From Candidatus Latescibacterota bacterium (GTDB lineage Bacteria > Latescibacterota > UBA2968 > UBA8231), in assembly GCA_022820485.1 (NCBI GenBank), contig JAJEFJ010000072.1, positions 1 to 63,334 of the forward strand: a stretch of 63,334 nucleotides of DNA. The letters run 5' to 3'. The notes under the pieces were generated by a model. The model made no database searches, was not told the DNA's origin, and saw only the letters and a program-made list of their open reading frames with translations. Shown one piece after another: positions 58,255 through 63,334 of the stretch (its first letter is position 1; every line of letters starts with the position of its first letter). The position numbers and the translations under genes are program-made.

Positions 58255-60774
58255 ATGCTACATTCCATCACAGCTAAACTTGCTGAGCGATTGCTGCTTT
58301 GGGATCGTTGGCTCCGTCGATGGATGGAACTGGACCAACTGACGCGGGACCAACGAAAAATCCTCGTCTTTTTTCACGGGTACAGCTTGGCGCACACCAT
58401 CCGCCCGCTCGTGCTCGCTCGCGCCCTGCGGGGGCAAGGCTATCCGGTCGAGTGCGCCGGGCGCGGCCCCCATATTGAGCGAGTCACCGATGAAGGGTTC
58501 CCCGTACACGATGTCGAGACCTTGCCGCAAGAACGGATGGACGAATACGTGGCCTGGGGTGAATACGGCTATTACGACTTGGAGTGGATTGATCGCTGCG
58601 TTCAGTCGGAACGGAGCTTGATTCAAGCCATCAAACCGGCCTTAGTAATCCAAGATATGAAGCCGACCCTCTCCATAGCGGCTCAGCTTGAAGGGGTTGA
58701 CGAGGCCATCATAAGCCAAGCGTATAACCAGCCGGGCTATCCGTTTCCCATACGGCTGATGTCGTCGTTCAGCACCGAGCCGGGGCCGTTTGGTGCGTAT
58801 CTCAAGAGCAAGGCCCATGAGGTGAAGCCGCAGAAAAAACTGTACCTGCTGGCGGACATGCCCGAATTCCATCCGCCTCCAGAACAAGCGGCTCCAGGGT
58901 ATCACTACGTCGGTCCTTTGCTGGATGCCCCACAGACAAAAGGGGCGGTTGCGATTCTTGACCAAGATTGGGATTTATCTTGGCCGCTGGTCTATGTGCC
59001 CTGTGGCAGCAGTGGGCGGCCTCCCAACTACTTGGAGGAGTTGATTGAGGCTGTGGCGCACGAACCCATCCGTTTGCTCATCACCACGGCTGGCCGCTGG
59101 GATGGAACGAGCCGTTATAGCAATGTCCGGGTGACGGACTTTCTCCCCGGCGAGTGGGTCTTGCAGCAGGCGCGGGCGTTAGTGGGTATCGTCGGCATGG
59201 ATGCTATGTATCCGGCCCTGCGGTGCGGGGTGCCTATCATCGGAGCCCCTGAGGACTTGGATCAGGAATACCACTTGAATCGCGTTGAGCAACTCGGATT
59301 GGGCATAAAGCTCGACCGGAAGGCATTTCAGGCCGACGAGATTTTAACGGCCCTGTATCGAGTGATAGGAGATGATTCTCAGTTCGCGGCGTCGTGCCGT
59401 GCTTTCGCCAAAGCGCCGTCCCCATGGCACGGAGGCCACGCCGCTGCCGACCTAATAGATGGCTTCTTCCTCGCCCAAGAAAAACCGCATCAACTCGACT
59501 CGCGCTATGCTATGGAAAGACGGGAATTCGTCCGCTATCTGGTCGCTAGTACTCCCCTTTCAACCGAGGACGTAGAGGCGATTCTGCACGAAGGCACGGG
59601 CCGGGGACTACCGCACCACAAAATTCACGAGGCGTTGTATTACGATCGCATTGATTCGTGGAATTGGCTCTACGACCACGAGCCTCGCTTTTTTGAGGCC
59701 GATTATCGAGCATTGGAGCACAAGCGCAACCGATTTTTCATTCAAGACGAAAAGGGTATCCGGGGCCGCAAAAAATGGCAGCGATACCGAATGACCTATC
59801 AGTTGCGGATCGATCCAGCGCCGCTTCAAACCGGTCAGCGTACCCGAATCTTCCTGCCTTATCCCATCGAAGGGGGCGGTCAACGGGATATCCAATACAT
59901 CACCTGCGAGCCTGATGGTATGGAAGCCGTGTTGGTGCCGACGATGGGCTTTTTCTACAACTACGAGCTGACCAAAGGTTCCGCTGAAAGCGAGACTTGG
60001 GAGCTGAGCTATATCTGCGAGTTGACTGTGGAAGAATTCCCGCTAGCTAATGGGTCTCAGCCGATTCCTCTAAGTCCCATCGAGCGGAAACGGTATTTGA
60101 GCCTAGACCCTGCTCTGGTGGATTGCCCCGAAGTCGAGGTTTTCCGGCAGGAACTAGGCCCTAGGGAAAGGCGCAGCGACGAGTATCGTGCCCGTGCTCT
60201 ATACGAGGCCCTGATGCACACCAAAAGGTTCAAGAAAACCAAAGACCCCAGCCAGAGTATTGGGTACAGCACTCAAGCCATCTTGGGCGATACCGGCGGT
60301 CATTGTATCACGCTTTCCCGAGCGTTTATGGCCCTGTGCCGTCTAGATGGAATCCCTGTACGCGAGGTCGCCGGTGCCTTGATCGGGTATCCTAACGGGG
60401 ACGATAGCTTTGCTATTGACACATATAGAGAGCCTATCTTCGGCCACACTTGGACTGAGGTCTATTTGGCGAAAAAGGGCTGGGTGCCCGTCGAATTCCA
60501 CGGCATTGTCATCGGGCAGACCGCCCTGACGGATCACAATGTCGCCGACCCGGCACTGCGCCGCCTGATCGAGACGAACACTGACCCGTATTGGTCCTAC
60601 TACTTTGGTCATTTGGATACCCAACGCATTCGGTGTTCCAATTCCGTCAAAAATATCCCGCAATGCCTCGTAGAGCGGCCAAACGCTCAGGCCAACGATC
60701 CCAATCGGTGGGACTTGCAGACCGAATTGCCGTATGAGTGCCACTTGCAGACCGAGATCCTCGATGAAGGCTGA
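58255..60774 (+). CDS. GT-B glycosyltransferase fused to a transglutaminase-like domain
   Basis: An 839-aa two-part protein. Residues 35-415 resemble MGT/UGT-type GT-B transferases: ILVFFHGYSLAHTIRPLVLA, YVPCGSSGRPPNYLEELI and the donor site GIVGMDAMYPALRCGVPIIG. After a linker (to about 520) the rest is a transglutaminase-like cysteine domain with C684 in DTGGHCITLSRA, H731 in FGHTWTEVYL and E747 in WVPVEFHG in place of the usual Asp. No signal peptide or membrane span is seen, so it is probably cytosolic. The fusion suggests that a glycosyl transfer and an acyl/peptide step act on the same molecule. It starts 22 bp after the DUF1573 gene. Confidence 0.8.
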   Translation: MLHSITAKLAERLLLWDRWLRRWMELDQLTRDQRKILVFFHGYSLAHTIRPLVLARALRGQGYPVECAGRGPHIERVTDEGFPVHDVETLPQERMDEYVAWGEYGYYDLEWIDRCVQSERSLIQAIKPALVIQDMKPTLSIAAQLEGVDEAIISQAYNQPGYPFPIRLMSSFSTEPGPFGAYLKSKAHEVKPQKKLYLLADMPEFHPPPEQAAPGYHYVGPLLDAPQTKGAVAILDQDWDLSWPLVYVPCGSSGRPPNYLEELIEAVAHEPIRLLITTAGRWDGTSRYSNVRVTDFLPGEWVLQQARALVGIVGMDAMYPALRCGVPIIGAPEDLDQEYHLNRVEQLGLGIKLDRKAFQADEILTALYRVIGDDSQFAASCRAFAKAPSPWHGGHAAADLIDGFFLAQEKPHQLDSRYAMERREFVRYLVASTPLSTEDVEAILHEGTGRGLPHHKIHEALYYDRIDSWNWLYDHEPRFFEADYRALEHKRNRFFIQDEKGIRGRKKWQRYRMTYQLRIDPAPLQTGQRTRIFLPYPIEGGGQRDIQYITCEPDGMEAVLVPTMGFFYNYELTKGSAESETWELSYICELTVEEFPLANGSQPIPLSPIERKRYLSLDPALVDCPEVEVFRQELGPRERRSDEYRARALYEALMHTKRFKKTKDPSQSIGYSTQAILGDTGGHCITLSRAFMALCRLDGIPVREVAGALIGYPNGDDSFAIDTYREPIFGHTWTEVYLAKKGWVPVEFHGIVIGQTALTDHNVADPALRRLIETNTDPYWSYYFGHLDTQRIRCSNSVKNIPQCLVERPNAQANDPNRWDLQTELPYECHLQTEILDEG

Positions 60775-60776
60775 CC

Positions 60777-61817
60777 ATGGAAATTAGTGTCGTCATACCT
60801 ACGTACAACCAACGGGAACGGCTCCGCTTGGTTTTGAGCGGCTTGGAGGGCCAGACCCTTCCGCCCGAGTGCTTTGAGGTCTTGGTGATTGATGACGGCT
60901 CGACCGATGGCACGACAGAGATGCTCGATGCGTTGCACATCGACAATATGAAGCCGATCAGACTCTATCCGAACGAAGGGCGCTGCTCGGCGCGGAACCG
61001 AGGGATTAACCAAGCTGCGGGAGACCTAGTCGTGTTGCTCGACGGAGACGCTCTGCCGGCCCCTGACCTGCTACAAACGTATTTAGACGCCTTTCGAGAA
61101 CACGGGTCAGATAGCGTATTGTGCGGCCAGCTATACTCGCTAGCCGAATTGGAGTTTTTCCAAGATCCCCAGCGCGGGTCGCTCGCTAATGTCGCCATCC
61201 CCAGCGTCCAGAAGTACTACCTAGAGAGCCACCGGGCGGAGTTGATCTTGACCGAAGCGATGGTTCGCCACGATTTCGCAACAATCCGCGAGCGTGCCCT
61301 CCCCGGCGGCTATCCGTTTCCCGAACTGGAACAGATGCAGGACGAACAAATCGATCTCTTTCGCCGCTGCCCGGACGCTGCCGTGGCTTGGCTTGGTCTA
61401 ACGCCCCACAACAGTGCCCTTCCCCGCGAGGTACTGCGATCCCTCGGCGGGTTCGATATCAATATTCCTTTTTGCGAGGGATGGGAGTTGGCATACCGAT
61501 GCCAACAGTACGGGTGTCGGCTCTATGGAGTTTCGGCGGACACCTATCATCTATACCATTTCCACGACTTCAACGCCGCAGCGACGGCGGTGCGCCATCG
61601 GGCCATCGAGTATATGGCTGACAAATTTCAAGAGCCGCGCATCCGCTTGCTCTACTTTTGGTTCGCTCACCTGTGGCCAGACCCGTTCCTGCCCGAAGAA
61701 TCCCTAGTAGAGGACTTAGTCGAGTTCGACCAACGCTACCGGACCCTCACGGATGCGGACTGGCAGCAGTATCAATTCCTGTTGGACCATCGTCCGAGCC
61801 AGTGGGCTTTAGGCTGA
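60777..61817 (+). CDS. family 2 glycosyltransferase
   Basis: A 346-aa GT-A enzyme: ISVVIPTYNQRERLRLVLSG, VLVIDDGSTDGT, the acceptor-side SARNRGINQAAGDLVVLLDG with a DGD metal site, and a middle PEGWELAYRC-like block (FCEGWELAYRCQQYG) where the catalytic base is usually found. Its ATG follows the stop of the fusion gene by 2 bp, so they are coupled. It would add a second sugar to the same product. No membrane span is seen. Confidence 0.9.
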   Translation: MEISVVIPTYNQRERLRLVLSGLEGQTLPPECFEVLVIDDGSTDGTTEMLDALHIDNMKPIRLYPNEGRCSARNRGINQAAGDLVVLLDGDALPAPDLLQTYLDAFREHGSDSVLCGQLYSLAELEFFQDPQRGSLANVAIPSVQKYYLESHRAELILTEAMVRHDFATIRERALPGGYPFPELEQMQDEQIDLFRRCPDAAVAWLGLTPHNSALPREVLRSLGGFDINIPFCEGWELAYRCQQYGCRLYGVSADTYHLYHFHDFNAAATAVRHRAIEYMADKFQEPRIRLLYFWFAHLWPDPFLPEESLVEDLVEFDQRYRTLTDADWQQYQFLLDHRPSQWALG

Positions 61818-61838
61818 GAAGGAGGGTATCTCGAACAC

Positions 61839-63041
61839 ATGGAAATCATTCCGTTAACTCCCGAACGCGACGTAGCGATACAGCGGGCGCGGGTCGCACA
61901 AAATCGAGATGTACGCACCCAAGCGAAGGCTTGTCTCCTGTTGGGCCGCTATTGCAAGGAACAAGGTGAACTCGACAAGGCCGAAGGGCTTTACCGAAGA
62001 GCCCTTGCGAAAGCACGGCAGTGGCAGGACCGGGAGATGGAAGCCGATGCGTGTAGCGGCTTGGGGCTTATGTATCAAGTCAAGGGGCAGATGAATAAGG
62101 CGGTTGACTATCTCGATGCGGCCTTTGAGATCAATAGTGAACGTCGTGATGAGGAGCGGCTGGCCGTCAGCTATAGCAACAGAGGCTTTGTCGCCCATCT
62201 CCGAGGAAAAATCGCTGAGGCGCGAGACCTGCATACCCGTGCTCAGCAACTCCACGAGGCGTCGGGCAATAGAGCCTATTGGGCGGAAGAATGCGGCAAC
62301 TTGGGGCTGTTGGCACTCCAGCAAAACAAACTAGAGGAGGCCGAGGGCCTCTTCCAGCAGGGGCTGAACGTGTGCGAGGAACTCGGCGATCTGCCGGGTA
62401 TTTCTGGCCACTATCAGGGCTTGGGTATGGTCTATCTCCAACAGCAGCGTTTGGCCGAGGCCGAGGACATTCTAAAAAAAGGCATTGAGATTGAGGAGCG
62501 ACTCCAGCGCGACACGGTGGCGCATCACTACGGCGTCTTGGGGAGCGTATATAGTCAGACGGGTCGATTTGATGAGGCGGAAGCCATGTATCGTCGGACG
62601 CTGGGCATCCAACGAAAATTAGGCCATAAACAGTTTGAGGCTCGCGCCTTGGGCGGTCTGGGGCAGGTGCTATTGGAGAAAGGTGACACGCGAGAAGCTG
62701 CGGAGTTGTTCCAGCAGTCTAGGGTGCTGTTTGACGCGATTGGAGACGACAAAGGTGGGGCGGTACAAGCGGCCATTTTGGGTAATGCCTACGTGAAGGT
62801 TGAAAACTTTCATGCGGCAGAAGAGGCGTATCGGCAGGCCGTGCAACGGTTTGAGAAAGTATCGGACTTGAAGGCCGTAGCCGACGTTAGGGTTAGCTTA
62901 GGGGGAGTCTATGCGTCGAATCAGGCCCCTTATGATGCCTTACTTCAGTGGCGGCAAGCATTGGAATTATACCGCGAACTCCAGATAGACGACAAGGTTG
63001 AGTTCGTAGAAGAACTGCTGAGGACGAGCGGTCGAATGTAA
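61839..63041 (+). CDS. tetratricopeptide-repeat protein
   Basis: A 400-aa protein made almost wholly of about nine TPR units of the 40-residue kind, for example ACLLLGRYCKEQGELDKAEG, HYGVLGSVYSQTGRFDEAEA and ALGGLGQVLLEKGDTREAAE. No signal peptide is present, so it is probably a cytosolic scaffold or peptide-binding factor for the preceding enzymes. AAGGAGGG lies well upstream of the ATG. Confidence 0.88.
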   Translation: MEIIPLTPERDVAIQRARVAQNRDVRTQAKACLLLGRYCKEQGELDKAEGLYRRALAKARQWQDREMEADACSGLGLMYQVKGQMNKAVDYLDAAFEINSERRDEERLAVSYSNRGFVAHLRGKIAEARDLHTRAQQLHEASGNRAYWAEECGNLGLLALQQNKLEEAEGLFQQGLNVCEELGDLPGISGHYQGLGMVYLQQQRLAEAEDILKKGIEIEERLQRDTVAHHYGVLGSVYSQTGRFDEAEAMYRRTLGIQRKLGHKQFEARALGGLGQVLLEKGDTREAAELFQQSRVLFDAIGDDKGGAVQAAILGNAYVKVENFHAAEEAYRQAVQRFEKVSDLKAVADVRVSLGGVYASNQAPYDALLQWRQALELYRELQIDDKVEFVEELLRTSGRM

Positions 63042-63076
63042 AGGACAACTGAGTTGCTACCGAAAGGAGGACAGCA

Positions 63077-63334
63077 ATGTCTTCAATCGTCTATATCTTC
63101 GGACTGCTGCTGTGCGCCCTCGCGGCCCAAGCTGAAAACTTGACTAAAGAACAGCAGCGCATCCTGCTCGACCTCCAAGAGGCGCACTTAATTCTAGAGC
63201 AGGCCAAAGCGCGCGAAGCCGAAGTCGAAATCGAGCACGAGCAGATGATCGGCCTCAAGGAGCGCGGCGTGGTCACCGGCCAAGAGCTGCGCTCGGTCCG
63301 CGAGGACTACGAGCGCGCCCGCGAAGAGCGGCAA
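63077..63334 (+). CDS. exported coiled-coil protein (partial, cut by the window end)
   Basis: Only the first 86 codons are visible. A signal peptide (IVYIFGLLLCALAAQA) is followed by an unbroken charged helix (QRILLDLQEAHLILEQAKAR, then IGLKERGVVTGQELRSVRED). The GVVTGQEL pattern inside a coiled coil is like the hairpin of HlyD/TolC-type adaptor proteins, which would suit an export system. AAAGGAGG precedes the ATG. The family cannot be settled without the rest. Confidence 0.65.
   Translation, partial: MSSIVYIFGLLLCALAAQAENLTKEQQRILLDLQEAHLILEQAKAREAEVEIEHEQMIGLKERGVVTGQELRSVREDYERAREERQ

Overview
The window looks like a chromosomal segment of an uncultured Gram-negative bacterium with fairly high GC. 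Exported proteins carry Sec signal peptides, a lipobox or a twin-arginine leader. The many PhyH dioxygenases, enolase-superfamily, GH172-like, PIG-L-like and amidohydrolase genes recall sponge-associated or marine candidate phyla such as Latescibacterota or Poribacteria. That placement is an inference from gene content, because no rRNA, tRNA or other marker gene was seen.

Region 1 (1-28.3 kb, minus strand). A sugar ABC uptake operon (binding lipoprotein and two permeases, 28303 to 25235) runs directly into a 23-kb defence island (25229 to 2415). The island is followed in the same direction by a TIM-barrel-like protein and a PLP-dependent desulfhydrase. The island backbone is an SNF2-type helicase with a DUF3883-like tail, a DUF1156-type adenine methylase and a DUF499-type ATPase. 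Between these lie an AAA ATPase cut by an IS630 element, remnants of a zeta-like kinase and a small frameshifted gene, a 1234-aa STAND NTPase, two separate ABC-ATPase/TOPRIM-like pairs, an FRG-TPR protein, and an MNT antitoxin whose HEPN partner is cut to 30 codons. A near-direct repeat of the methylase 5' end marks one module boundary as an insertion seam.

Region 2 (28.4-49.8 kb). This is housekeeping and catabolic ground: a trypsin-like lipoprotein protease, an orphan HigA-like regulator, an AAA ATPase, sulfite oxidase/PIG-L, two toxin-antitoxin pairs, endonuclease III, a flavin oxidase/enolase-superfamily/GH172 operon, a cupin, a decayed hydrolase, AAC(3)-like and APH(6)-like genes, two PhyH proteins, a Rieske/amidohydrolase pair, a metallophosphoesterase, ahcY-mnmA and a GNAT acetyltransferase.

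Region 3 (50-63.3 kb, plus strand). An ECF sigma factor, its zinc-finger anti-sigma factor and a secreted protein with a repeated domain are followed by an operon of at least nine genes that runs off the window. The sigma gene and the long operon are preceded by matching promoters (AAAACTT, 15 bases, CGTCT). The operon encodes an exported protein, a small exported four-cysteine peptide, two ABC-2 permeases, a DUF1573-type protein, a glycosyltransferase-transglutaminase fusion, a family-2 glycosyltransferase, a TPR protein and a secreted coiled-coil protein. This sigma-controlled peptide, glycosylation and export locus is the best candidate in the window for an undescribed system.

Short palindromic repeats and dRS3-like (ATTCCC-N8-GGGAAT) elements are scattered between genes. 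No CRISPR array was seen.
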